Shown: positions 1 to 7,826, counted from the first letter of the stretch. The stretch: 25,023 nt of DNA from DATAFF01 sp036265615 (GCA_036265615.1 DATAOT010000015.1:1-25023), one strand, 5' to 3'. Program-made: numbers and translations. Notes: a model not told the origin generated them from the letters alone.

Positions 1-50
1 GTCTCCCGACTTGCAAGTGGCGGGGTCGGGATCCACATAAGCGCCAGATC

Positions 51-58
51 AAGGAGGG
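51..58 (+). promoter_or_regulatory. Ribosome binding site of msrA
   Basis: AAGGAGGG lies six bases before the ATG at 65. It is a near-perfect Shine-Dalgarno sequence and supports this start over downstream alternatives. The 64 bases before msrA otherwise hold only a weak 7-bp inverted repeat (4-10 with 25-31), possibly the tail of an upstream terminator. Confidence 0.7.
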
Positions 59-64
59 CCCGCC

Positions 65-706
65 ATGTTCTCACTCGCGCGAAAGTCGCTGACAAAGCCT
101 GAGCCAGGCCAGGCGCTTCCCGGCAGGACCGAACCGATCGCGACGGCCGAGACCCATTTCGTGAACGACCGGCCGCTGAAGGGACCGTATCCTGAGGGGT
201 TGCAAATCGCCTATTTCGCGCTTGGCTGCTATTGGGGCGCCGAGCGGCTGTTCTGGACGGTGCCGGGCGTGTGGGTCACGGCGGTGGGCAACATGGGGGG
301 CGAGACCCCCAATCCGACCTATGAGGAGCTGTGCAGCGGACGGACCGGCCACGCCGAAACCGTGATGGTCGTCTACGACCCGAAGCAGGTCAGCTACCAG
401 GAGCTGCTGAGAATCTTCTTCGAGGCACATGACCCGACCCAGGGGATGCGCCAGGGCAACGACGTCGGGACGCAATACCGCTCGGCCGTCTATTGGACGA
501 GCGACAGCCAGCGCCAGGAGGCCGAGGCTGCCAGGGAGAGCTACGGCAAGGCGCTCGGCAAGTCGGGCTATGCCCGGATCTCGACCGAGATCGCGGCCGC
601 CGGACCGTTCTACTTCGCCGAAGACTATCATCAGCAATATCTCGCCAAGAACCCGCGCGGTTATTGCGGGCTGCAGGGCACCGGGGTCGCCTGCCAGATC
701 GGCTAG
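65..706 (+). CDS. msrA: Peptide methionine (S)-S-oxide reductase MsrA
   Basis: It reduces methionine-S-sulfoxide in proteins and as free amino acid, a cytoplasmic repair enzyme recycled by thioredoxin. The 213-aa product has the GCYWG active site with the catalytic Cys at residue 55, the NPTYEELCSGRTGHAE block at about 82-97, the RQGNDVGTQYRSA block, and recycling cysteines near the C terminus (C201 in GYCG and C210). Length and N-terminal layout match the long E. coli type of MsrA. Two positions differ from the usual pattern as I know it: Tyr replaces Phe after the catalytic Cys, and Asn replaces the Tyr of the G-Y-x-G-G motif (here GNMGG, about residue 75). The gene converges on coaA with a 4-nt gap, so the two share no room for a separate terminator. 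Family assignment is very secure. Confidence 0.96.
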   Translation: MFSLARKSLTKPEPGQALPGRTEPIATAETHFVNDRPLKGPYPEGLQIAYFALGCYWGAERLFWTVPGVWVTAVGNMGGETPNPTYEELCSGRTGHAETVMVVYDPKQVSYQELLRIFFEAHDPTQGMRQGNDVGTQYRSAVYWTSDSQRQEAEAARESYGKALGKSGYARISTEIAAAGPFYFAEDYHQQYLAKNPRGYCGLQGTGVACQIG

Positions 707-710
707 GCGC

Positions 711-1661
711 TCAGAGCTTGCGCAACTGCACGGCGTTGATGGCGTGATCGGCCATCTTGTGCAGGATGAGATCGGCGCGGTGGCGGGTCGGCAGCACGTT
801 CTCGCGCAAATTCACGAGGTTGATCGTCTCCCAGATGCGGGTGGCGGTGCGGCGGGTCTCCTCGTCCGACAGCTCGGCATAGCGGTGAAAGTATGAGCGC
901 GGGTCCTTGAAGGCGGTTTCGCGCAACGAGAAAAAGCGGTCGATATACCAGGTGCGCAGGACATCGACCTCGGCATCGAGATAAATCGAGAAGTCGAAGA
1001 AGTCGGAGACGAAGGGGATCGCCATGCCGTCGCGGGGCGGCCGGCCGGTCTGGAGCACATTCAGGCCCTCGACGATCAGGATGTCCGGCCGGTCGACGAC
1101 GACGTGCTCGTCGGGCACCACGTCGTAGGTGAGATGCGAATAGACCGGCGCCGAGACGGCATGCATGCCAGCCTTGATCTCGGTGAGAAAGCGCAGCAAC
1201 AGCGGCAGATCATAGCTTTCGGGGAAGCCCTTGCGGTTCATCAGGCCTTCGCGCTCGAGCACGGCGTTGGGCAGGATGAAGCCGTCGGTGGTGACGAGGT
1301 CGACCTTGGGCGTGGTCGGCCAACGCGCCAGCAGCCGCTGCAGGATGCGGGCAGTCGTGCTCTTGCCGACGGCGACGCTCCCGCCCATGCCGATGATATA
1401 GGGGACCTTGACGCCATCGCTGCCGAGGAAGCGCTGGGTCGCGGAATAGAGCTTCTGGGTGGCACGGACATAGAGATTGAGCAGGCGCGACAGCGGCAGG
1501 TAGATGGTCACCACCTCGTCGAGATTGATGCGGTCATTGAGGCTCTTCAATTCGTCGAGGTCGGCATGGGTCAGCGTCAGCGGCGTATCAGCGCGCAAGG
1601 CCGCCCATTCGGTGCGCGAGAACACGCGATAAGGTGACAGCTCATGCGCCGGCTTGGTCAT
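711..1661 (-). CDS. coaA: Pantothenate kinase, type I (CoaA)
   Basis: It phosphorylates pantothenate with ATP, the first and usually rate-limiting step of coenzyme A synthesis in the cytoplasm. The 316-aa protein has the type I P-loop GSVAVGKS at residues 94-101, the DGFILPN block, the YDLPLLLRFL region and the IVEGLNVLQ segment, and full length for the family. It starts 5 nt after the hisF/hisE stop, so it is very probably the last gene of the his transcript. This his-coaA linkage is common in Hyphomicrobiales. The window also holds coaE, the last step of the same pathway, about 10 kb away in another operon. Confidence 0.96.
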   Translation of the reverse strand: MTKPAHELSPYRVFSRTEWAALRADTPLTLTHADLDELKSLNDRINLDEVVTIYLPLSRLLNLYVRATQKLYSATQRFLGSDGVKVPYIIGMGGSVAVGKSTTARILQRLLARWPTTPKVDLVTTDGFILPNAVLEREGLMNRKGFPESYDLPLLLRFLTEIKAGMHAVSAPVYSHLTYDVVPDEHVVVDRPDILIVEGLNVLQTGRPPRDGMAIPFVSDFFDFSIYLDAEVDVLRTWYIDRFFSLRETAFKDPRSYFHRYAELSDEETRRTATRIWETINLVNLRENVLPTRHRADLILHKMADHAINAVQLRKL

Positions 1662-1666
1662 GCGGG

Positions 1667-2797
1667 TCAGACCTTTTTGCGCCAGGCCTTGACCTCGAGG
1701 CCGCCAATCCCTGCGCGGCTCGCCAGGACATCGAGAACGGCGGCAAGGGGCGTGCCGGTCGCTTCAAGCAGCACCAGCAGATGATAGGTCAGATCCGCCG
1801 CCTCCTCGGCGATCCGCAGACGGTCGCCGGCCATGGCCGAGAGCGCCGTCTCGACGGCCTCCTCGCCGACCTTCTTGGCGCATTTCTCCACCCCTTCGGC
1901 GAGCAGCTTGGCGGTATAGGACTCATCCGGCGAGGCCGTGCGACGCTGGCGGATGATGCGCACCAGGCCGTCGAGCACGGCAAGGCGCTCGGGATCGAGG
2001 GAGGCCTGCCAGGACGGGTCGCCCGTCAGCCGGACGGGAATTCCGGCCGCCGCCATGCGAGCCTTGGCTTCGGCGATGGTGTGGGTGCCGAAATGGAAGA
2101 TCGAGGCAGCGAGCACCGCCGAGGCATGACCGTCGCGCACGCCGGCGATCAGATGATCGAGGCTACCGACGCCGCCGCTGGCGATCACCGGGATGCCTAC
2201 GGCGTCGGCAACGGAGCGGGTGAGCTCGATGTCGAAGCCCTCGCCGGTGCCGTCGCGGTCCATGGAGGTCAGGAGGATCTCGCCGGCGCCGAGCGCCGCC
2301 ACCTTCCTGGCGAAGTCCACCGCATCGAGCCCGGCCGGCCGGCGGCCGCCATGGGTGAAGAGCTCGAAACGCGGCGCCGCAGCCGCAGCTCCCGGCACGC
2401 GCTTGGCATCGATCGCGACCACGATGCACTGGGCGCCAAATTTGCGCGAAGCCTCGGCGACGAGCTCAGGCTCGCTGATGGCGGCGGTGTTGATCGACAC
2501 CTTGTCGGCGCCGGCGAGCAGCAGATTGCGGATGTCCACGAGGCTGCGCACCCCGCCACCTACGGTGAGCGGCATGAAGCACTGGTCGGCGGTGCGGCGG
2601 ACCACGTCGAGCAGAATGCCGCGATCCTCGTGGCTCGCGGTGATGTCGAGAAAGCACAGCTCGTCGGCACCGGCGGCGTCATAGGCCTTGGCAATCTCGA
2701 CCGGGTCGCCGGCATCCTTGAGATCGACAAAGCGGACTCCCTTGACGACACGGCCGTCCTTGACATCGAGGCAGGGAATGACGCGAACCTTAAGCAT
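1667..2797 (-). CDS. hisF-hisE: Fused HisF (imidazole glycerol phosphate synthase cyclase) - HisE (phosphoribosyl-ATP pyrophosphatase)
   Basis: A single open frame of 376 codons carries two histidine enzymes. Residues 1 to about 257 are HisF, the TIM-barrel cyclase that uses ammonia from HisH to make IGP and AICAR. Catalytic Asp11 (CLDVKDG) and Asp130 (VVAIDAK) are both present, with the TVGGGVRS and IASGGVGS phosphate-binding loops. Residues about 265-376 are HisE, which hydrolyses phosphoribosyl-ATP; it shows SYTAKLL, KKVGEEAVE (309-317) and the EEAADLTYHLLVLL helix. No stop codon separates them. The start at 2797 overlaps the hisA stop by 8 nt. Longer upstream extensions of this frame lack similarity and are shadow of hisA. 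The only in-frame candidates for a separate HisE start are GTG codons at 1978 and 1963, neither with a clear ribosome binding site. Usually hisF and hisE are adjacent separate genes, so a single-base assembly error must be excluded. Confidence 0.9.
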   Translation of the reverse strand: MLKVRVIPCLDVKDGRVVKGVRFVDLKDAGDPVEIAKAYDAAGADELCFLDITASHEDRGILLDVVRRTADQCFMPLTVGGGVRSLVDIRNLLLAGADKVSINTAAISEPELVAEASRKFGAQCIVVAIDAKRVPGAAAAAPRFELFTHGGRRPAGLDAVDFARKVAALGAGEILLTSMDRDGTGEGFDIELTRSVADAVGIPVIASGGVGSLDHLIAGVRDGHASAVLAASIFHFGTHTIAEAKARMAAAGIPVRLTGDPSWQASLDPERLAVLDGLVRIIRQRRTASPDESYTAKLLAEGVEKCAKKVGEEAVETALSAMAGDRLRIAEEAADLTYHLLVLLEATGTPLAAVLDVLASRAGIGGLEVKAWRKKV

Positions 2798-3536
2798 GCT
2801 CGCGGCTTTCTGACTTGCGCAGGATGGCGAGCGCAGCTTCGGGATCGATCCGCCCCTCATAGAGGGCGCGACCGCAGATCGCGCCCGCGAGACCGGCGCA
2901 GTCCGGCTCGGCGAGCCGCTCGATGTCGGCGAGCGAGGCAAGGCCGCCGCTGGCGATCACCGGCACCGATGTGGCGCGGGCCATCTCGAGCGTGGCGGCG
3001 ATGTTGAGCCCCTGCAAGACCCCATCGCGGGCAATGTCGGTGTGGATGATGGCAGCCACTCCGAGATCCGACTGGCGGCTGGCAAGCTCGACGGCCGAAA
3101 CAGGCAGCGAGCGCGCCCAGCCCTCGACTGCGACGGTGCCGTTCAGCGAATCGATGCCGACGGCGACCCGGCCGGGGAAGGCGCGGCAGGCCTCGCGCAC
3201 GAAATCGGGATCACGCGAGGCCGCGGTGCCGAGGATGACCCGCGTCACCCCGGCCGCGAGCCAGCTGGCGAGGGTGGCGAGATCGCGGATGCCGCCGCCA
3301 AGCTGCACCGGGATGGTCACCGCCGACAGGATCGCCGTGACAGCCTCGATATTGACCGGACGACCCGCCACCGCCCCATCGAGGTCGACGACATGAAGCC
3401 AGGCGAAGCCCTGATCCGCGAAGGCCCTGGCCTGCGCGGCCGGGCTTTGCGGGTAGATGGTTGCGGCCTGCATGTCGCCGCGCCGCAGCCGAACGCAGCG
3501 GCCATCCTTGAGGTCAATGGCAGGAAACAGGATCAT
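2790..3536 (-). CDS. hisA: ProFAR isomerase HisA
   Basis: HisA isomerises the aminoaldose ProFAR to the aminoketose PRFAR, the fourth step of histidine synthesis. The 248-aa TIM barrel carries the two catalytic aspartates at D8 (FPAIDLKDG) and D129 (VGIDSLNG), the QLGGGIRD loop near 78-85 and the IASGGLAS loop, all as expected for the family and homologous to HisF next door. The start at 3536 overlaps the hisH stop in an ATGA arrangement, which implies translational coupling. The frame is open far upstream, but the HisA homology begins exactly at this ATG. Confidence 0.97.
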   Translation of the reverse strand: MILFPAIDLKDGRCVRLRRGDMQAATIYPQSPAAQARAFADQGFAWLHVVDLDGAVAGRPVNIEAVTAILSAVTIPVQLGGGIRDLATLASWLAAGVTRVILGTAASRDPDFVREACRAFPGRVAVGIDSLNGTVAVEGWARSLPVSAVELASRQSDLGVAAIIHTDIARDGVLQGLNIAATLEMARATSVPVIASGGLASLADIERLAEPDCAGLAGAICGRALYEGRIDPEAALAILRKSESREHA

Positions 3537-4183
3537 GGCCGCCAAGCGAGAAAGTTCGCGAGAAGGCCAAGCCCGAACGCCTGGCTTTTCTCCGGGTGGA
3601 ACTGGGTGCCGGCCATGTTGTCGCGGGCCACCATGGCGGTGAGGGTGCCGCCATAGTCGGTCATGAGAAGCATGTCGCCGGAGTCCTCGGGAACGAGACG
3701 ATAGGAATGGACGAAATAGGCGTGCTGGCCGCCGCCTTCGATGCCGAGACCCGCGAGCAAGGGATGCGGCCTCGCGAGCGCGAGGGCGTTCCAACCGACA
3801 TGGGGGATCTTGAGCGTCGGATCGGCAGGATCGAGGCGCCGGACCTCGCCGGCAATCCAGTCGAAGCCCGGCGTGGTCTCGTGCTCGTGGCCGCTCGTCG
3901 CCATCAGCTGCATGCCGACGCAGATGCCGAGAAAGGGTCGGCCACGCGTGCGCACGGCGGTGTCCAGCGCCTCCATCATGCCGGGGATGGCGGCGATCCC
4001 GTCGCGGCAGTCGCGATAGGCGCCGACGCCGGGAAGCACGATGCGCTCGGCACGCCGGACCGCCTCGGGATCGGCAGTGACCACGATCGGCTGGTGATCG
4101 GCGCGGGTGGCGGCAGCCCGCTCGATCGCCTTCGATGCCGAGCGAAGATTGCCCGAGCCGTAATCGACGATGGCAACGGTCAT
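3533..4183 (-). CDS. hisH: Imidazole glycerol phosphate synthase, glutamine amidotransferase subunit HisH
   Basis: HisH is the class I glutaminase that releases ammonia and channels it into HisF. The 216-aa protein begins with VAIVDYGSGN and shows the nucleophile elbow FLGICVGMQLM with the catalytic Cys, and the His-Glu pair in GTQFHPEKS near the C terminus, so the triad is intact. It overlaps the upstream DUF2628 gene and the downstream hisA by four bases each (ATGA), so three cistrons are translationally linked. Because its partner HisF is here fused to HisE, the IGP synthase complex in this organism would carry HisE as a passenger domain. Confidence 0.97.
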   Translation of the reverse strand: MTVAIVDYGSGNLRSASKAIERAAATRADHQPIVVTADPEAVRRAERIVLPGVGAYRDCRDGIAAIPGMMEALDTAVRTRGRPFLGICVGMQLMATSGHEHETTPGFDWIAGEVRRLDPADPTLKIPHVGWNALALARPHPLLAGLGIEGGGQHAYFVHSYRLVPEDSGDMLLMTDYGGTLTAMVARDNMAGTQFHPEKSQAFGLGLLANFLAWRP

Positions 4184-4593
4184 GGCAGGGTCCCTTCGGC
4201 CGGGCGGCGACCCTGGTTTTCGAAGAAGCGCATCTCGGCGGCCTGCGCGGTATCGGCGGCAACCTCGCCGATCTCCTCGAAGCCGCGGCGCCTCAGCGTC
4301 CAACGCCGCAAGCTGTTGCCCTCGAAGCCAAGGATCAGGGCGATGAGAAAGGACAGGATGGTCGTGACCCGATCCGACAGCTGGCCGAATTCCGACAGCG
4401 CGCCGAGGCCGAGAACCACCGCGAGATAAAACACCAGCACGATCCACATGCGCTGCCAGAGGAGCCAAGGCAGCGTGATCAGGAAGGCCGGCCAGGAGAA
4501 GCCGTCCTTCACCATGACCGTGCGATCGGCCCCCTTCGGCGTGGTTGCGGGATGCCACGGCTCGGCATGAACCGAATAGAAATGCAAAGTCAT
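4180..4593 (-). CDS. DUF2628 family membrane protein in the his operon
   Basis: This is a 137-aa protein of the DUF2628 type, with no biochemical function known to me. It begins with a short polar stretch (TLHFYSVH), followed by a hydrophobic block from about residue 33 to 70 rich in Trp (WPAFLITLPWLLWQRMW, then IVLVFYLAVVLGLGAL) and a third hydrophobic stretch near 76-90. This suggests two or three membrane segments, with a basic, polar cytoplasmic tail after GFEGNSLRRW. It sits between hisB (4-nt gap) and hisH (4-nt overlap), so it is co-translated with histidine genes. That placement recurs in Hyphomicrobiales, but a role in histidine synthesis is only an inference from position. Confidence 0.85.
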   Translation of the reverse strand: MTLHFYSVHAEPWHPATTPKGADRTVMVKDGFSWPAFLITLPWLLWQRMWIVLVFYLAVVLGLGALSEFGQLSDRVTTILSFLIALILGFEGNSLRRWTLRRRGFEEIGEVAADTAQAAEMRFFENQGRRPAEGTLP

Positions 4594-4597
4594 GGCC

Positions 4598-5191
4598 CTA
4601 CCCCGTCAGCGTGCCCTTGGTGGAAGCAATGGCGGAAGGCTGCCGCGGATCGATCTCGACCGCCATGCGCAGCGCCCGTGCGAGCGCCTTGAAACAGGTT
4701 TCCGCAATATGGTGATTGTTCGATCCGTAAAGCGACTCGATGTGCAGCGTCATGCCGCTGTTCATCGCCAACGCCCGGAAGAACTCGCGAAACAGCTCGG
4801 TCTCCATCTCGCCGATGAGCGGCCGCGAAAAGGCAACCTTCCAGACGAGATAGCCGCGGCCGGAGAGATCGAGGGCACAGCGCGTCAAGGCTTCATCCAT
4901 CGGCAGATCGCACTGGCCATAGCGGAAGATGCCGATCCGGTCGCCGAGCGCCGCCGCCAAGGCTTGGCCAAGGGCAATGCCGGTGTCCTCGACGGTGTGG
5001 TGCATGTCGACCTGGAGGTCGCCCCTGGCCTGCAAGGCGATGTCGATCAGGGAATGGCGGGACAGCTGCTCGAGCATGTGATCAAAAAAGCCGATCCCGG
5101 TGGATATTTCGTGAACGCCGCGGCCGTCGAGCTGAAGCTCGACGGTGATCTCGGTCTCCCTGGTGCGCCGTTCGACCCGGCCGTTGCGCAT
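4598..5191 (-). CDS. hisB: Imidazoleglycerol-phosphate dehydratase HisB
   Basis: HisB dehydrates imidazole glycerol phosphate to imidazole acetol phosphate, the sixth step of histidine synthesis. The 197-aa single-domain form lacks the N-terminal phosphatase domain found in enterobacterial HisB. Both metal-binding repeats are visible: FFDHMLEQLSRHS with HHTVEDTGIALG in the first half, and YGSNNHHIAETCFKALARA near the end. The ATG at 5191 has AGGGA a few bases upstream and gives the usual N terminus (RxxxVERxTxET). The frame is open for 35 more codons upstream without similarity. It heads the minus-strand his cluster and diverges from hslV. Confidence 0.96.
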   Translation of the reverse strand: MRNGRVERRTRETEITVELQLDGRGVHEISTGIGFFDHMLEQLSRHSLIDIALQARGDLQVDMHHTVEDTGIALGQALAAALGDRIGIFRYGQCDLPMDEALTRCALDLSGRGYLVWKVAFSRPLIGEMETELFREFFRALAMNSGMTLHIESLYGSNNHHIAETCFKALARALRMAVEIDPRQPSAIASTKGTLTG

Positions 5192-5336
5192 GGCTGTTCC
5201 CTGATCATTCCAGCAATCCGGGCGCCCTTTTAGCAGGCGGCCGGGGCAGTGGCCACTCTCCCCTTTGGAGCATGCGGCCACTATTGTGCTTAACACTCAG
5301 GGCGCCTAAATCAGCCTGTTCGTGGCGGAGGCATGG
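5192..5336. promoter_or_regulatory. Divergent intergenic region hisB / hslV
   Basis: These 145 bases separate the divergent start codons of hisB and hslV and must hold promoters for both transcripts. I see no convincing -35/-10 pair and no clear RpoH (heat-shock) promoter by eye. An AT-rich stretch around 5280-5310 (CTATTGTGCTTAACACT) is the best candidate for a promoter core. Confidence 0.45.
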
Positions 5337-5903
5337 ATGAGCACGAATGCCGCAGCGCCGGCCTGGCACGGAACCACGATCCTGTCGGTCCGCAAGGGAG
5401 GAAGCGTGGTGGTGGCCGGCGACGGCCAGGTCAGTGTCGGAAATACGATCATCAAGGCCAATGCCAGGAAGGTCAGGCCGCTGGCCGGGGGGCAGGTCAT
5501 TGCCGGCTTCGCCGGCGCCACGGCGGACGCGCTGACCCTGTTCGAACGGCTGGAAGGCAAGCTCGAGCAGCACCCGATGCAGCTCACCAGGGCCTGTGTC
5601 GAGCTGGCCAAGGACTGGCGGACCGACCGCTATCTCAGGCGGCTCGAAGCCATGATGATCGTGGTCGACCGGCAAGTCAGCCTGGTGCTCACGGGCACCG
5701 GGGACGTGCTCGAGCCGGAACGCGGCATCGTGGCAATCGGCTCAGGCGGCAATTACGCGCTGGCGGCGGCCCGGGCGCTCGCCGAGAGCACCTTCGACGC
5801 AGAGACGATCGCGCGTCGGGCGATGGCCATCGCCGCCGAGATCTGCGTCTTCACCAATGACAAGCTGGTGGTCGAAAGCCTCGAAACCGGGAAACCCGAA
5901 TGA
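5337..5903 (+). CDS. hslV: ATP-dependent protease peptidase subunit HslV (ClpQ)
   Basis: HslV is the threonine peptidase that forms a double hexameric chamber capped by HslU. The 188-aa product has a short propeptide ending in WHG, followed by TTILSVRKGG, so the catalytic threonine after processing is Thr13 of the precursor. The AGDGQVS, KVRPL and GFAGATADA blocks, and IGSGGNYALAAARA near residue 135, match the family. I chose the ATG at 5337 because GGCGGAGG ends five bases upstream. An in-frame GTG at 5322 would add five residues, and an ATG at 5333 is out of frame. The stop overlaps the hslU start (ATGA). Expected regulation is heat shock. Confidence 0.96.
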   Translation: MSTNAAAPAWHGTTILSVRKGGSVVVAGDGQVSVGNTIIKANARKVRPLAGGQVIAGFAGATADALTLFERLEGKLEQHPMQLTRACVELAKDWRTDRYLRRLEAMMIVVDRQVSLVLTGTGDVLEPERGIVAIGSGGNYALAAARALAESTFDAETIARRAMAIAAEICVFTNDKLVVESLETGKPE

Positions 5904-7204
5904 CCGACTTCTCGCCGCGTGAAATCGTCTCGGAGCTCGATCGCCACATTGTCGGGCAGCGGGAGGCCAAGCGCGCCGTCGCAATAGCGCTGCGCAACCG
6001 GTGGCGACGCAAGCAGCTCGAGGCGGGCTTGCGCGAGGAGGTGATGCCCAAGAACATCCTGATGATCGGCCCGACCGGGGTCGGCAAGACCGAGATCGCT
6101 CGGCGGCTGGCGCGGCTGGCGAACGCTCCCTTCATCAAGGTCGAGGCAACCAAGTTCACCGAGGTCGGCTATGTCGGGCGCGATGTCGAGCAGATCATCC
6201 GCGACCTGCTCGAGGCCGGCATCGCCAATGTGCGGACGGCCCGTCGCAAGGATGTGGAGGCGGAGGCGCATCTCAATGCCGAGCGGCGGGTGCTCGACGG
6301 GCTGGTCGGGTCGCAGGCCTCGGCCGCCACCCGCGAGGCGTTTCAGCGCAAGCTCAGGACAGGCGAGCTCGACGACAAGGAGATCGAGATCCAGGTCGCC
6401 GATACCGGCGGCATTCCGGCGTTCGACATTCCGGGCCTGCCCGGCGGATCGGTGGGCATGATCAATCTCTCCGAGATGCTGAGCAAGACCTTCGGCCAGC
6501 GCACCAAGACACGGCGCATGACGGTCAAGGCGAGCCACGAGGTGCTGCTGCAGGAGGAGAGCGACAAGCTGCTCGACAATGACCAGATCGTGCATGAGGC
6601 AATCGATTCGGTGGAGAACAGCGGCATCGTGTTCATCGACGAGATCGACAAGATCAGCGCCCGCTCGGAACGGCACGGCGCGGATGTGAGCCGCGAGGGG
6701 GTGCAGCGCGATCTTCTGCCGCTGATCGAGGGCACGACGGTCAGCACCAAGCATGGGCCGGTCAGGACCGACCACATCCTGTTCATCGCCTCGGGCGCCT
6801 TTCACATCGCCAAGCCTTCGGACCTCCTGCCCGAGCTGCAGGGACGGTTGCCGATCCGGGTCGAGCTCAAGGCGCTGACCGAGACGGACTTCCGGCGGAT
6901 CCTCACCGAGCCCGAGGCCAATCTGGTGCGGCAATATACGGCGCTGATGGCGACCGAGGGGGTCACCCTCGAATTCGCCGATGACGGCATCGATGCCATT
7001 GCCCGGATCGCCGCCGAGCTCAATCAGAGCATCGAGAATATCGGGGCGCGCCGGCTGCAGACGGTCATGGAGCGGGTGCTCGACGAGGTGAGCTTCACCG
7101 CGACCGACCGCTCGGGCCAGCAGGTGACGATCGACCGCGCCTTCGTCGAGGCGCATCTCGGCGAGCTGGCGCGGAACACGGATCTGTCGAAATTCATCCT
7201 GTAG
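5900..7204 (+). CDS. hslU: ATP-dependent protease ATPase subunit HslU (ClpY)
   Basis: HslU is the AAA+ unfoldase that feeds substrates into HslV. The 434-aa protein has the N-terminal REIVSELDRHIVGQ helix, Walker A GPTGVGKT at 57-64, the pore loop GYVG at 90-93, the long intermediate domain (about 105-230), Walker B IVFIDEIDKI, and sensor regions. The C-terminal tail LSKFIL is the peptide that inserts into HslV and opens its active sites, and it is intact. The gene overlaps hslV by four bases. Its stop codon lies at the foot of the heptamer-repeat hairpin that separates it from the convergent Smr gene. Confidence 0.97.
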   Translation: MTDFSPREIVSELDRHIVGQREAKRAVAIALRNRWRRKQLEAGLREEVMPKNILMIGPTGVGKTEIARRLARLANAPFIKVEATKFTEVGYVGRDVEQIIRDLLEAGIANVRTARRKDVEAEAHLNAERRVLDGLVGSQASAATREAFQRKLRTGELDDKEIEIQVADTGGIPAFDIPGLPGGSVGMINLSEMLSKTFGQRTKTRRMTVKASHEVLLQEESDKLLDNDQIVHEAIDSVENSGIVFIDEIDKISARSERHGADVSREGVQRDLLPLIEGTTVSTKHGPVRTDHILFIASGAFHIAKPSDLLPELQGRLPIRVELKALTETDFRRILTEPEANLVRQYTALMATEGVTLEFADDGIDAIARIAAELNQSIENIGARRLQTVMERVLDEVSFTATDRSGQQVTIDRAFVEAHLGELARNTDLSKFIL

Positions 7205-7267
7205 GCAATAGGCAATAGGCAATAGGCCGCGAGCGGTGCTCTTCCCTATTGCCTACTGCCTACTGCC
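7204..7267. terminator. Bidirectional hairpin built from heptamer repeats, hslU / Smr gene
   Basis: The left arm (7204-7226) contains tandem AGGCAAT units. The right arm (7245-7267) is its near-complement, giving a 23-bp stem with an 18-nt loop. On the plus strand two A-C mismatches interrupt the stem (7208/7263 and 7215/7256) and the stem is followed by TTTT at 7268-7271. In the minus-strand transcript the same two positions become G-U wobbles, so that RNA pairs along its whole length. The hslU stop (7202-7204) and the last codons and stop of the Smr gene (from 7253) lie within the arms. It probably terminates both convergent transcripts. Confidence 0.75.
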
Positions 7268-7822
7268 TTTTCTCAACCGCAGATACCACGCACCACCGCC
7301 GCCATGGCGCGGGTGGGCCGGCTGGTAGGCGACGACCATGGCCTTGAGCTCCGACTCCTCGAGCCATTGCGGCAACAGGCGCCTCAAGCGCCCTTCGCGC
7401 TCGGGGGCATGCCAATGCGCTTGGCCGTGGAGGGTGTGGCGGACATAGCTGCCGCTGCCCTTGCCGGTGATCACGAGGACCAGGCGCAAGCCCCTGGCAC
7501 GGGCCGCCTCGAGAAAGCCGCGCAGCCTTACATAGGCGACCTCGGCGGTATCGCCATGAAGGTCCAGGCGGGCCTCGATCTCGGCCTTGCCGCGCAACAG
7601 GCGCTGGCGGGTCCGGCGATCGAGGCTGTTGTCCGCCACAGCCGCGGAAGGGGCCGCATGCGCCCGCCTGCCATGTGGCGGCGGGGCATGGGTGAGCGGC
7701 TCGACCAGCTCGGGCAACCGCTCGGCCGCCGGCGAGGACGATGCCGCGACAGGGGTTGCGGGCTTCAGCGGTGTCACCGTCGCGCGGACGGCATCCCACA
7801 ATTCGCGATCTTTCCGCCGCAT
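7253..7822 (-). CDS. Smr domain-containing protein
   Basis: This 189-aa protein ends in an Smr (small MutS-related) domain, a fold found in DNA or RNA endonucleases. The domain starts with the LDLHG motif at 86-90 (the L-D-x-H-G signature) and continues with VLVITGKGSGS at about 115-125 (the T-G-x-G signature) and the WHAPEREGRLRRLLPQWL and GGGGAWYLRLR segments. Residues 20-65 are low-complexity, Ala/Pro rich and likely disordered. It begins 4 nt after the mltA stop and closes the Tim44-mltA-Smr set. The final residues G-S-R-Q are encoded by the repeat units of the terminator hairpin. The cellular substrate is unknown. Confidence 0.92.
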   Translation of the reverse strand: MRRKDRELWDAVRATVTPLKPATPVAASSSPAAERLPELVEPLTHAPPPHGRRAHAAPSAAVADNSLDRRTRQRLLRGKAEIEARLDLHGDTAEVAYVRLRGFLEAARARGLRLVLVITGKGSGSYVRHTLHGQAHWHAPEREGRLRRLLPQWLEESELKAMVVAYQPAHPRHGGGGAWYLRLRKGSRQ

Positions 7823-7826
7823 GTCG

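Noticed and set aside
1..31. Short inverted repeat before msrA
   Set aside because: Only seven base pairs with a 14-base loop and no T-run; it is at the window edge, so its context is unknown.
5261..5290. Possible RpoH heat-shock promoter of hslV
   Set aside because: The -35-like and -10-like hexamers are too close (13 bases) and match poorly.
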